A DNA stretch of 64,000 nucleotides from Reinekea sp. G2M2-21 (GTDB lineage Bacteria > Pseudomonadota > Gammaproteobacteria > Pseudomonadales > Natronospirillaceae). Both the position numbers and the translations under genes were made by a program. Location: the NCBI RefSeq assembly GCF_015687175.1, contig NZ_JADPQG010000001.1, positions 1-64,000 of the forward strand. Reading direction: 5' to 3'. The notes beneath the pieces are model-generated. The model was not told where the DNA came from, did not search any database, and was given only the letters and a program-made list of their open reading frames with translations. Of the stretch, positions 39,336-48,280 are shown one piece after another; the first letter of the stretch is position 1, and each line of letters opens with the position of its first letter.

Positions 39336-39972
39336 GTTGGATCTCCAGATGAAGAGTTTGGCTACCTTTTGGGATATCGTCGTGATCGTGAGTCACCAGA
39401 ATCGCAGGAATATTGAGCTGCCGGATCTGATCGTAAACCCAAGGGCGGAATTGCTCTCGCAGTGCTTTATCCAATTTAGAAAAAGGTTCGTCGAGCAGAA
39501 TTAAGTCGGGTTCGGAGAGCAAAGTTCGGAGTAAGGCAATGCGAGCACGTTGTCCGCCGGACAAGGTGGCTATGTCACGGTCTTGATAGTCTGCGAGCGT
39601 TGCTTGTTGCAACACCTGATGGATGCGCTCTTTTTTTTCGGTTTTGGACCATTTCCCAGGCAAGCCGAAAACCAGGTTTTCGTAAACATTTAAATGCGGA
39701 AACAGAAGATCGTCTTGAAACAAAATGCCGACCTTGCGTTGCTCGACCGGCAAGGGCCTTAAGTCCCGGCCATTGAGGTGTATCTGCCCTTGGCTGTTAA
39801 AGACGGGTGCTAACACACCGGAAATATCCGCCATGATTGTCGATTTGCCAGACCCACTGGCACCGGTGATTGCCAACAATTCACCAGTGCTCAGTTGAGT
39901 GCTCAACGGCTGAAAAAGCGGCTGATTATTTAAGAAAATCTGATACTGGTTTAATGTGAATATTGAGTTCAT
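39328..39972 (-). CDS. ynjD: ABC transporter ATPase, YnjD-like
   Basis: 214 residues. Walker A is G-A-S-G-S-G-K-S-T near residue 37, the Q-loop F-Q-D-D-L-L-F, signature L-S-G-G-Q-R-A-R-I and Walker B L-I-L-L-D-E-P-F-S-K-L-D are in place, and a switch His is in T-H-D-H-D-D. The short length and sequence fit the ThiQ/YnjD branch of importers. It lies seven bp after the permease gene in the same operon. Confidence 0.9.
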   Translation of the reverse strand: MNSIFTLNQYQIFLNNQPLFQPLSTQLSTGELLAITGASGSGKSTIMADISGVLAPVFNSQGQIHLNGRDLRPLPVEQRKVGILFQDDLLFPHLNVYENLVFGLPGKWSKTEKKERIHQVLQQATLADYQDRDIATLSGGQRARIALLRTLLSEPDLILLDEPFSKLDKALREQFRPWVYDQIRQLNIPAILVTHDHDDIPKGSQTLHLEIQHA

Positions 39973-39979
39973 GTCTGGG

Positions 39980-41746
39980 TTATCTCATGCTTTGGCGCTC
40001 ACGGAAACGCAGGGCGGGTAATAGTGTGGCCAGCGCAAAAATCAGTAATGGTAAGCTTTGCTGCCATACCGCCATTACCGCCATTAATCGGCGGTCGCTG
40101 CCTGCCGCCATAGCCACCGCCTCCGTGGTAATAGTTGAATATTTACCAGCCCCGATAAAGATTGTGGGCAGGTACTGTGCAATAGACACTGCAAAGCCGG
40201 TGGCAAAGGCATACAGTATGGGGCGCATTAAAATCGGAAACTTGATGTGCCAATAGGCAGGTCCCCGTTGTTGCTTTAACGTCAACGCTAGCCAGAAGTA
40301 GCGGTCATCAAAGTTTCGATACGGACCGCTGAGCGTTAAAAACACATAGGGCAATACGAACACCAGATGCGACCAGAGCAATGCCGTGAATTGCCCATCC
40401 CAACCTGTCTGGATCAGAAATACCTGAAAACCGAATAAAAAAGCGACTTGTGGGATCAACAGGGGGAGATAGATCAGCCAGGCAATGCGCTGAGTATTCA
40501 GTTTTTTTTGCGACCAACGCAGGCGCACTTCGTTTTCCAGTGCGAGTATCACCAGGAACAATGCAATCAACGCGGACAGTAACGCTAACCAAACTGTACA
40601 CCAGAACGGTTCGTCGATCCGATTGAGTATGCGTGACCATGGTAACGTTGAAAACTGACTAGGTAAAACGTCCGGATAGCGCCAGCGCAGTGTTAAGCTC
40701 CAGATGAATGTGACTGCTGCGGATCCGGCAAAGGCTAGCGCCATCAATAGAGTCAGTGCACGGGCAACGGGGGCTTCCCAGTTTAACGTAAGTCGCGTCT
40801 GAGGCCGACAGTGAATAGCCCATTGACGAAGCCTGCGTAAAGGTGGCTCAAGCAGGTGAATAATCAGTAAAGCGATGGAAACGAGAATTAACAACCAGGT
40901 GGCGCCGGCCGCTCCGACCGTTCGATTTGTCAGGTCCGGGTCATTGAATAGTTGGGTAATCAAAACCGCGAGCGTTGGTGGCGTCGTGGGACCGGCGATT
41001 AAGGCGATGTCGACAACCGTCAGCGAAAACGCAACCACAGCAAAGAAAGGTAATTTGATTTGCTGATACAGCTGCGGGATCAATAACCAGTACCAGGCAA
41101 ACCGGGTTGAGCGCCCCATACTATTGGCAAGCCACCGCGTTTTCTGGACATTCAGAGACGGTAGCACAGCGAGGGACATGAATAAGAGAAATGGGGTTTC
41201 TTTCAGTGCCAGTGTGATGATCAGGCTCACGCCCATGGGGTCCTGAAAGGTTGTCCAGTTTGGCGGAACCGGAAACCACCCGGTCATGTACTCAATCCAG
41301 CGAATTAACCAACCACTTGGCGACAATAGAAAACCAAGGCCAATCGCAAAGGCTGCGTGAGGTACGGAAAGAATTGGAGATAGCAGCCTCTCCAGTCGCT
41401 GAAACATGACAGATGGATAAGCCCCGATCAATAAAACAAAGGTGATAACAAGTGACAGCACTGAAGCGCCGATGCCGCTGAACAGTGTTTTTAGCAAGGC
41501 TGATTTATAGCTGGGGTGATTGAACCATTCTTCCCACGGTGTCATCGACAATTGATCCAGACCGATGGCCGGGAAATAGCCGAACGCGGGTAACCAAGTG
41601 CCGATCAATCCGAGAATGACCGGAATCAGGAATACGGCGGTCGTCAATGCCGGAATGGCTGTCAGCACGGAGCTTCGCTTCAGTGTTGCCATGGCAGGAT
41701 CGTTTGCCCCATGTGTCACGATGAAAGGCAGCACGGACATTGCCAA
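39980..41746 (-). CDS. ynjC: ABC transporter permease, YnjC-like fused
   Basis: 588 residues with about 12 membrane segments in two halves, each a BPD_transp_1 domain (L-A-L-K-E-T-P-F-L-L-F near residue 190 and its weaker counterpart L-A-L-T-L-K-Q-Q-R-G-P in the second half mark the EAA-type contact with the ATPase). Fused permeases of this layout occur in Fe3+/thiamine/YnjC-type importers. The first ~20 residues may be a signal anchor. The substrate in E. coli is not established. Confidence 0.9.
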   Translation of the reverse strand: MAMSVLPFIVTHGANDPAMATLKRSSVLTAIPALTTAVFLIPVILGLIGTWLPAFGYFPAIGLDQLSMTPWEEWFNHPSYKSALLKTLFSGIGASVLSLVITFVLLIGAYPSVMFQRLERLLSPILSVPHAAFAIGLGFLLSPSGWLIRWIEYMTGWFPVPPNWTTFQDPMGVSLIITLALKETPFLLFMSLAVLPSLNVQKTRWLANSMGRSTRFAWYWLLIPQLYQQIKLPFFAVVAFSLTVVDIALIAGPTTPPTLAVLITQLFNDPDLTNRTVGAAGATWLLILVSIALLIIHLLEPPLRRLRQWAIHCRPQTRLTLNWEAPVARALTLLMALAFAGSAAVTFIWSLTLRWRYPDVLPSQFSTLPWSRILNRIDEPFWCTVWLALLSALIALFLVILALENEVRLRWSQKKLNTQRIAWLIYLPLLIPQVAFLFGFQVFLIQTGWDGQFTALLWSHLVFVLPYVFLTLSGPYRNFDDRYFWLALTLKQQRGPAYWHIKFPILMRPILYAFATGFAVSIAQYLPTIFIGAGKYSTITTEAVAMAAGSDRRLMAVMAVWQQSLPLLIFALATLLPALRFRERQSMR

Positions 41747-41769
41747 GCCGTGCTGGTTTTTTATATAGG

Positions 41770-42966
41770 TTACTGGCTGTACCGGGTCAGCCAGGCTTTT
41801 TCAATCGCTTCAACCCAGCTTGCGTGTGGTTCCAGCAGCACGTTGGCCAAGTCTTCAGGGGGCAGTGTCGCGGCACCGTTGGGCAATGCATCAAACAAGG
41901 CTTTCTGTTGCGCTGTCAGCTTGTTCATCGCTAACACGGTAGGGTCGCCCCAGATTTCCGGATTGGCTTTTCGAGCCTGAGCTTCCGGAGACATCAGGAA
42001 ATTGGCAAACACCATAGCACCCTCTGCGCTGCCTGAGTTGTATGGAATGGCAACAAAATGGGTGTTGGCAATGGTGCCGGAACGGTGAATGTGTGTGCGC
42101 ACGGTATCGGGCAAGTCGCCGTTAGCAATGGCGTTGCTGGCATCGAATGGATTGAAACTGAGTGACAGATAAATTTCACTGTCGTTTAACAGTTGCTTCA
42201 TCTTCGGTGCGCCATCGGTAAAAACGTTGCCTTTTTGCCACATTAACGGATGGAGTTCATCCAGATAGTCCCAAAGCGGTTGTGTCACTTCTTCGAAATT
42301 GGCTAACGAAACGGGCGCATACAGAATGTCTATGTCCGCCGTTAACTCGAGCAGGACCTGTTTGACAAAGGTCGTGCCATGAAAGGCCGGAGGTGCGGGA
42401 TAGGTAAAGCGTCCGGGATTCTCTTGAGCAAAAGTCAACAACTCCTGCGCGGATTGTGGTGGTTGTTGAACATACTCTGTGTTGTGCTGAAAAACCAGTT
42501 GCGCCATGCCCCAGGGGGCTTCGAGATTATCTACCGGAACCGTAAAGTCAAAGAGAGTCGTGGGTTTATTGTCGATGTCGACTAACTGATAGTTTGGCAG
42601 GTCTTGAGTGAACGCGCCGTACAACAAACCGTTGGCTTTCATGTTGGCGAAGTTCTCGCCATTGACCCACATCAGATCGACTGCGCCGTCCTGATCCTTT
42701 CCGGCTGTTTTTTCGGATAAAATCTGATTAACAGCATTGGGCGCAACGTTCTTGACGTGTTTCACCGTCACTCCGTAGTCTTCATCAACTCGATCAGTGG
42801 CCCATTGAATGTAATCGTTTATGTGTTCGTCGCCACCCCAAGCGTGAAAATAAACTGTTTGGCCTTTTGCTTGATTCACGATGGTAGACCAGTCGGCTGC
42901 CTGTGAGGTGGTCGCTACGGTTGCGAGAGAAAGCGCCAGAATGTGCGGGTAAAGCGTTTTAATCAT
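41770..42966 (-). CDS. ynjB: ABC transporter substrate-binding protein, YnjB-like
   Basis: 398 residues with a clear signal peptide (cleavage near S-Q-A-A-D, residue ~23). A solute-binding protein of the family 1/6 type: G-Q-T-V-Y-F-H-A-W-G-G-D at about 35, A-V-D-L-M-W-V-N-G-E-N-F near 100 and G-A-M-V-F-A-N-F-L-M-S-P-E-A-Q near 318 are typical of YnjB. It is the first gene of the ynj operon and follows a leader with an intrinsic terminator. The ligand is unknown; the group is sometimes labelled thiamine-like, without proof. Confidence 0.9.
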   Translation of the reverse strand: MIKTLYPHILALSLATVATTSQAADWSTIVNQAKGQTVYFHAWGGDEHINDYIQWATDRVDEDYGVTVKHVKNVAPNAVNQILSEKTAGKDQDGAVDLMWVNGENFANMKANGLLYGAFTQDLPNYQLVDIDNKPTTLFDFTVPVDNLEAPWGMAQLVFQHNTEYVQQPPQSAQELLTFAQENPGRFTYPAPPAFHGTTFVKQVLLELTADIDILYAPVSLANFEEVTQPLWDYLDELHPLMWQKGNVFTDGAPKMKQLLNDSEIYLSLSFNPFDASNAIANGDLPDTVRTHIHRSGTIANTHFVAIPYNSGSAEGAMVFANFLMSPEAQARKANPEIWGDPTVLAMNKLTAQQKALFDALPNGAATLPPEDLANVLLEPHASWVEAIEKAWLTRYSQ

Positions 42967-43013
42967 TCGGTTGTCCTTGCTGATTGACTGAGCTGAAAAG
43001 TATTTGAGTCGGT

Positions 43014-43042
43014 AAAAAAACTCGCCAGTGCAAACGACTGGC
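43014..43042 (-). terminator. Leader terminator ahead of ynjB
   Basis: On the minus strand, GCCAGT-loop-ACTGGC (43042-43037 with 43029-43024) is followed by GAG and seven Ts, 47 bp before the ynjB start codon. It is inside the ynjB leader. Confidence 0.8.
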
Positions 43043-43129
43043 CTTACTTACGTCGCCAAGATTGATTTATGATGTCACTGATCGGGCTTAGAAGACACTG
43101 GTTGACGTTAAAAGTTCCCAAGCCTGATC
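43024..43129 (-). promoter_or_regulatory. Structured leader of the ynj operon
   Basis: Upstream of the terminator (minus strand), GATCAGGCTT (43129-43120) pairs with AAGCCCGATC (43089-43080), nine of ten bases, enclosing a 30-base loop region. A pairing stem followed by an intrinsic terminator close to a transporter gene is what a metabolite- or protein-controlled attenuator looks like. I do not recognise a known riboswitch (no thi-box). Confidence 0.4.
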
Positions 43130-43176
43130 GATTCTAGTTTTTCTAATTTCCGCGCCGATTGCCAGAGGATACGACT

Positions 43177-45996
43177 ATGATGGTGCCAAAAAGCCTTCGT
43201 AAAGAACAGGAACGTTTGCAAAACGAAGCGCAGTTTGCCTCGCTCAACGAGCAGCAGCAAGCCTTGGTCATTCGGTTGGCGCTATCTAGTCCCTGGCTGC
43301 GGGATTGGTTGAAGCTGCAGCAAGACTGGAACGAGGTGTTGCGTGCTTTCCAAAACGATGAAGTTGACGTTTTAGACATCCAATCGTGCTGTGACAACTG
43401 GACATTGGATGACGAAGCTTTGGTCATGCGCGATTTACGCTTGTGGCGTAACCGGCATATTGCTCGCTTGATTGCCCGGGACATTATGGGGCTGAATGAC
43501 GTGCAGCAAACGGCACGAATCGTCAGCGATTTGGCCGACCAGGCGCTGCAGGTCGCTTTACACTGGTCCTCTGCATACTGGCGCGCGAAAGACGGCGAGC
43601 CTGCCTTGTGCCCCTATTCGGGCGAGCCACAGCAATTAATAATTCTCGCGATGGGAAAACACGGTGCCCGCGAATTGAATTTATCGTCCGACATCGATCT
43701 CATTTTCGCCTTTCCCAGTGCCGGAGTAACCGCAAAAGGTCGGTCACATGAGGAATTTTTTACCCGGGTTGGACGCAAATTGATTCATTTGCTCGACGCC
43801 CGCACCAGTGATGGTTTTGTCTTTCGTGTGGATATGCGATTGCGTCCATGGGGGCAATCCGGTGCACTGGTCTCCAACCTGAAAGCGATGGAAAACTATT
43901 ATCTGCAGCAGGGGCGATTCTGGGAACGTTTTGCGATGGTGAAAGCGAGACCTGTTACCGGGCACGAGTTGGCGCAGCAGGCGCTGGCCGATGTGCTGCA
44001 TCCATTCGTGTATCGCCGCTATGTTGATTATCAAGCCGTGGGTGCTTTACGCGATCTGAAGGCCAAAATACAAACCGAAGTCCGACGACAAAACTTAGAC
44101 CGGAACATAAAATTGGGGGCCGGCGGCATTCGCGAAGTCGAATTTGTCGCGCAGGTGTTTCAGTTAATTCGTGGCGGACAGGATGAAGAGCTTCAGAGCC
44201 GTGGAACCTGGACGGCTCTCGATACGCTGAAAACTTTGGAGCTGTTGCCCGAATCGGTGGTTCATGAGTTGATAATCGCCTACAACTATTTACGCGATCT
44301 AGAGCACCGGATTCAGGCTATTCGCGATGAGCAAACCCAGACGTTGCCCAGTGATGAGATCGATCTCGAACGACTGGTCCTGTCAAAAGGCCTAGACAGC
44401 GTTGAGCAGATGATGGCTGAGCTGGCAACTGTGCGGGCAACGGTGCAGGAACATTTCAGCCATTTAATTTCTGAACAGCATCAGCCGGCAGATGATAACC
44501 GCTATCGGCCGTTCCTTCAGGCCTGGCAAGTCGGTCAGGTGGGAGCAGAGTTCGACAACTCGCTGGCTGAACAGTTCTTCGCCTTCAAGCAGATGCCCTC
44601 TGTAGCTCGCTTAACCGGTGTTGCTGCGCACAATCTTGAAGAATTCATTCCTAAGTTCTGGGCTGAATTGGCGCGGCAGCCCGATGGCGCAGAACGTTTT
44701 ACGGCGATTCTGCCAATTTTGGAATCCATTCTCAGAAGAACATCCTATTTTACTCTGTTGGCAGAAAACCCCGTTGCCATTGCTGAGTTGGTCAAACTGG
44801 TGCCTGCTTCTGAATGGATCGCTCAAACGCTTAAAGACAAGCCGTTTTTGCTGGATGAGCTCACTGATAAGTCCAGCCTCTATGAACTGCCTAACCGGCG
44901 CGAGCTGATGGATGAACTGCATCAGCAATTGTTGCGGGTGCCTGAAGATGATCTGGAGCGTCAAATGGAACTGCTGCGGCATTTTCGCCATGGTCGTGTA
45001 CTTCGGGCGGCGGCTTGTGAAGTGTCCAATCATCTCCCTCTGATGAAAATTTCCGATTATCTGGCCTGGGTTGCGGAGGTTGTTGTTGAGCAATCATTGG
45101 CGTTGGTATGGCGCCAGATGGTGACACGACATGGCCGACCCAGCAAAGAAGGCGGGGAATGGTGCGATCCGGACTTTGGCGTGATTGCCTATGGGAAGAT
45201 GGGCGGGTTGGAGCTGTCTTACGAATCTGATCTGGACTTGGTGTTTCTACATAACGCGACGTCGCAGGGGTCATCCGAAGGGCCTAAAGTGATCGAAAAT
45301 GTGGTTTTTATGGCGCGACTTGGTCAGAAGCTTATTCATCTGTTATCGTCAGTGACGCCATCGGGAATGCTGTATGAAGTCGATACGCGACTGCGACCAT
45401 CGGGCAATTCCGGGTTGTTGGTCAGTAGTTTGGCGGCTTTTGAAAAGTACCAACAGGAAAAAGCCTGGACGTGGGAGCATCAGGCGCTGGTACGGGCTCG
45501 TTTTATCGCCGGTGATACGGCCATTAAAGAGGCATTTGACCGATATCGGGAAGGCATCATCTGCCGTCAACGCGATCTCGCTGCATTGCGCAAAGATGTG
45601 ATCGACATGCGTCAGAAGATGGTGGATCACTTGTCTTCCGAGGCGGACAGTTCTGCGGAAGCGCCAGTCTTTCATCTAAAACACGACAGGGGCGGCATTG
45701 TCGATCTTGAATTTTTGGTTCAGTTTCTGATTCTGGCGAATGCGCACCAGAACCCAGAGCTGGCCCGCTGGTCCGATAACGTCCGCTCAATAGAAGCCCT
45801 ATTTGCGGCTGGCGTGATTACGCCAGACCAGAAGCAACAATGGTTGGATGCCTATCTCGCGTTGAGGGAGCAGGTTCACCACGCTATCTTAAGTGGGCAA
45901 AGTACCAAAATCCCCTTAGCCGAGCTGACGCCGCAACTGGTGGCCGTGCGCGAATGTCTCAACGACGCTTGGTTGCAATATCTTCATGATTCGTGA
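43177..45996 (+). CDS. glnE: Glutamine synthetase adenylyl transferase/removase
   Basis: 939 residues from the ATG at 43177, with AGAGGA seven bases upstream. GlnE adenylylates and deadenylylates glutamine synthetase under the control of PII. The N-terminal nucleotidyltransferase domain (removase) has L-S-S-D-I-D-L-I-F near 175; the C-terminal one (transferase) has G-G-L-E-L-S-Y-E-S-D-L-D-L-V-F-L near 680. A GlnD/PII-type helical linker joins them. Length matches E. coli (946). Confidence 0.96.
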   Translation: MMVPKSLRKEQERLQNEAQFASLNEQQQALVIRLALSSPWLRDWLKLQQDWNEVLRAFQNDEVDVLDIQSCCDNWTLDDEALVMRDLRLWRNRHIARLIARDIMGLNDVQQTARIVSDLADQALQVALHWSSAYWRAKDGEPALCPYSGEPQQLIILAMGKHGARELNLSSDIDLIFAFPSAGVTAKGRSHEEFFTRVGRKLIHLLDARTSDGFVFRVDMRLRPWGQSGALVSNLKAMENYYLQQGRFWERFAMVKARPVTGHELAQQALADVLHPFVYRRYVDYQAVGALRDLKAKIQTEVRRQNLDRNIKLGAGGIREVEFVAQVFQLIRGGQDEELQSRGTWTALDTLKTLELLPESVVHELIIAYNYLRDLEHRIQAIRDEQTQTLPSDEIDLERLVLSKGLDSVEQMMAELATVRATVQEHFSHLISEQHQPADDNRYRPFLQAWQVGQVGAEFDNSLAEQFFAFKQMPSVARLTGVAAHNLEEFIPKFWAELARQPDGAERFTAILPILESILRRTSYFTLLAENPVAIAELVKLVPASEWIAQTLKDKPFLLDELTDKSSLYELPNRRELMDELHQQLLRVPEDDLERQMELLRHFRHGRVLRAAACEVSNHLPLMKISDYLAWVAEVVVEQSLALVWRQMVTRHGRPSKEGGEWCDPDFGVIAYGKMGGLELSYESDLDLVFLHNATSQGSSEGPKVIENVVFMARLGQKLIHLLSSVTPSGMLYEVDTRLRPSGNSGLLVSSLAAFEKYQQEKAWTWEHQALVRARFIAGDTAIKEAFDRYREGIICRQRDLAALRKDVIDMRQKMVDHLSSEADSSAEAPVFHLKHDRGGIVDLEFLVQFLILANAHQNPELARWSDNVRSIEALFAAGVITPDQKQQWLDAYLALREQVHHAILSGQSTKIPLAELTPQLVAVRECLNDAWLQYLHDS

Positions 45997-46135
45997 CTCT
46001 TGCGGCTGCCGGCGCCGAACTGACCGCTGCAATATTCCATTGCAATCATTGCGTGAATTAGGCTTGATACCTGGCTGGTATCCATCTTTTAATATCGCAT
46101 ACAATAAAACAGCATACCTGTGCACTACATTCATC

Positions 46136-46153
46136 GAGAATCCGTGGATTCTC
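46136..46153. promoter_or_regulatory. Palindrome before ilvE
   Basis: GAGAATCC and GGATTCTC, an 8-bp perfect inverted repeat with two bases between, lie 21 bp before the ilvE start, after a TACAAT -10-like box at 46100. No T run follows. An operator or an mRNA hairpin near the ribosome site is possible; the factor is unknown. Confidence 0.4.
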
Positions 46154-46173
46154 CGTTAGGTTAGGAATACAAC

Positions 46174-47169
46174 ATGGCAGCATTTGGCACCGTTTTTATG
46201 CCCGAAATGGCACTGGCAACATTTGAGAACGATCAATGGAGTGAGACTGAAATTGTCAAGTCAGATCGTTTGCAGTTCCACCCAGGTGCACATGTGCTGC
46301 ACTATTCCAGTACCTGTTTCGAAGGTTTGAAAGCGTTTCGGCATGCCGATGGCGGTGTGTACATCTTTCGAATGGATGCCAATGTCAAGCGCTTGGCCCA
46401 GTCTACTCACCTGCTGAGTCTTCCAGCGTTTGATGCTGATCAATTGAGCAAAATGATCGTTGATATTGTAGGCCGATTTTCTACAGAGGTGCCAGAACCA
46501 CCAGGTTCGATGTATATCCGCCCAACGCATATCGGTACCGAAGCGTCGATTGGTAAAGCGGCAGCACCTTCCAGCTCATCCTTGCTGTACGTTTTATTAT
46601 CCCCAGTGGGTGATTATTTTGCCGGAGGTGCTAAGCCTCTGCGGTTGTTACTGGAGGAAAATGGCATGCGCTGTGCGCCACACATGGGGATGGTAAAAAG
46701 CGGCGGGAACTACGCCAGCGCCTTAGGTCCGATAGCTGATGCCCGTTCCAAAGCCGATGCTGATCAGGTTTTGTTCTGTCCAAATGGCGATGTTCAGGAG
46801 ACCGGTGCCGCGAACTTCATATTAATTGATGGTAACGAAGTTATTACCAAGGGGTTGGACAGCTCTTTTCTTCATGGTATTACGCGTGACTCTGTACTGA
46901 CCATTGCGAGGGATCTGGGTATGACCGTCTCTGAGCGCGACTTGAGCGTGACAGAATTACTGGAGCGGGCGGGAAAGCCAGGCACAGAGGCTGCGTTGTC
47001 GGGCACTGCCGCGGTGCTGACACCTGTGGGCACCTTGATCCATAACGGCAAAGAATACCCGGTGGGGTCAGGCGAGGCAGGCAAAACAACATTGAAACTG
47101 CGTCAATTGCTCAACGACATTCAATGGGGTAAGGCTGAAGACAAGCACGGTTGGTTGACCAAGGTTTAA
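46174..47169 (+). CDS. ilvE: Branched-chain amino acid aminotransferase
   Basis: 331 residues. IlvE moves the amino group between glutamate and the keto acids of Ile, Leu and Val. The pattern L-H-Y-S-S-T-C-F-E-G-L-K-A-F near residue 44, the R-P-T-H-I-G-T-E stretch, the PLP lysine in M-V-K-S-G-G-N-Y-A and the Q-E-T-G-A-A-N motif near 208 place it in the type II (eukaryote-like) BCAT branch rather than the E. coli type. It is a single-gene unit after glnE. Confidence 0.94.
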   Translation: MAAFGTVFMPEMALATFENDQWSETEIVKSDRLQFHPGAHVLHYSSTCFEGLKAFRHADGGVYIFRMDANVKRLAQSTHLLSLPAFDADQLSKMIVDIVGRFSTEVPEPPGSMYIRPTHIGTEASIGKAAAPSSSSLLYVLLSPVGDYFAGGAKPLRLLLEENGMRCAPHMGMVKSGGNYASALGPIADARSKADADQVLFCPNGDVQETGAANFILIDGNEVITKGLDSSFLHGITRDSVLTIARDLGMTVSERDLSVTELLERAGKPGTEAALSGTAAVLTPVGTLIHNGKEYPVGSGEAGKTTLKLRQLLNDIQWGKAEDKHGWLTKV

Positions 47170-47189
47170 TCGACCGTTTTTCACGCTGA

Positions 47190-47219
47190 GGTAACATGAC
47201 GACACAGCGTCATGTTACC
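47190..47219. terminator. 12-bp hairpin between ilvE and yhbY
   Basis: A perfect 12-bp inverted repeat, GGTAACATGACG and CGTCATGTTACC (6-base loop), sits between the convergent ends of ilvE and yhbY. A weak A run on its left could give a U-rich tail for the yhbY side only. It fits a shared terminator without a strong U tract. Confidence 0.5.
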
Positions 47220-47226
47220 GGTGCGG

Positions 47227-47541
47227 TCAGATATGGTCGTGGCGTTTCAGATTCGACAGTTTGGGGTTGGGTTTCTCTACTGTTCGCAGGATTAACGCAA
47301 CATGGCCAATACTCTGTACCAATGTCGCTTTGGTGGCCGCAATCATGTCGGCCAACAACGTTTTTTTATCCTCGCGATCTTCTGTGACGATCTTAACCTT
47401 GATTAACTCATGGTCATTCAATGCTCTGTCTATTTCCGCGAGTACTGTATCTGACAGGCCTTTATCGCCAATCGTCACAATAGGATTGAGTTGGTGGCCG
47501 ATGGTGCGGAAACGTTTTTTCTGGTCCTGACTAAGCTTCAT
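47227..47541 (-). CDS. yhbY: Ribosome assembly RNA-binding protein YhbY
   Basis: 104 residues, a single CRM domain: the lead L-N-P-I-V-T-I-G-D-K-G-L-S and the H-E-L-I-K-V-K-I stretch are diagnostic, with the G-x-x-G-like loop in between. YhbY binds the pre-50S subunit. It is divergent from rlmE (83 bp), as in E. coli. Confidence 0.94.
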   Translation of the reverse strand: MKLSQDQKKRFRTIGHQLNPIVTIGDKGLSDTVLAEIDRALNDHELIKVKIVTEDREDKKTLLADMIAATKATLVQSIGHVALILRTVEKPNPKLSNLKRHDHI

Positions 47542-47623
47542 ATAGGGTAAATCTCATGTTTATTTCGTTGCATTGATCTAAATTGTACTTTAGAACGAAC
47601 AAAATCACTAAAGAGGAATTCAG

Positions 47624-48244
47624 GTGGCTCGCCCCAAGAATAGTAAAGACTGGTTGAAAGAACACTTTGATGACAAGTATGTTCATCAGGCAAAGCAGGA
47701 CGGGTACCGTAGTCGGGCAAGCTATAAGTTAATCGAAATTTGTGAGAAGGATCGATTGATTAAGCCGGGTATGACGGTTCTGGATCTCGGTTCGGCGCCA
47801 GGTGGTTGGTCTCAAGTGGCCGTTAGAATGGTCGGAGATCACGGTCGGGTAGTGGCTTCCGATATACTGGAAATGGATTCCATTGCCGGCGTGGAGTTCA
47901 TTCACGGGGATTTTACCGATGAAGGCGTCTATCAGGCGTTGTTGGATTGTATCGGTGACAGCCCCGTCGACCTTGTAATCTCCGATATGGCCCCCAATAT
48001 GAGCGGTAATGCGGTTATTGATCAGCCAGCGGCCATGTATTTGGTTGAGTTGGCGCTCGATATGGCCCACTCGATATTGAAACCCGGTGGCGCGTTCGTT
48101 GCCAAATTGTTTCACGGAGAAGGTTTTGACGAGTATGTTAAGACTGTGAGACAACAGTATAGTAAGGTTGTTATGCGTAAGCCGGAAGCTTCAAGAGCCC
48201 GCTCACGTGAAACATACATCGTTGCAACTGGTTTTAAAGGTTAA
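47624..48244 (+). CDS. rlmE: 23S rRNA (uridine2552-2'-O)-methyltransferase
   Basis: 206 residues, GTG start with GAGG nearby upstream. RlmE (FtsJ/RrmJ) methylates U2552 in the A-loop of 23S rRNA. The K-D-type lead (R-A-S-Y-K-L with K37), the SAM loop [12 protein letters not shown], the D-M-A-P-N motif near 125 and K-L-F-H-G-E-G-F near 165 give the K-D-K-E catalytic set. The gene is 37 bp ahead of ftsH, with which it is likely cotranscribed. Confidence 0.97.
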   Translation: MARPKNSKDWLKEHFDDKYVHQAKQDGYRSRASYKLIEICEKDRLIKPGMTVLDLGSAPGGWSQVAVRMVGDHGRVVASDILEMDSIAGVEFIHGDFTDEGVYQALLDCIGDSPVDLVISDMAPNMSGNAVIDQPAAMYLVELALDMAHSILKPGGAFVAKLFHGEGFDEYVKTVRQQYSKVVMRKPEASRARSRETYIVATGFKG

Positions 48245-48280
48245 GCAGGCTCGCAGCGCGTCTGCGTAAGAAGGTGAAAA

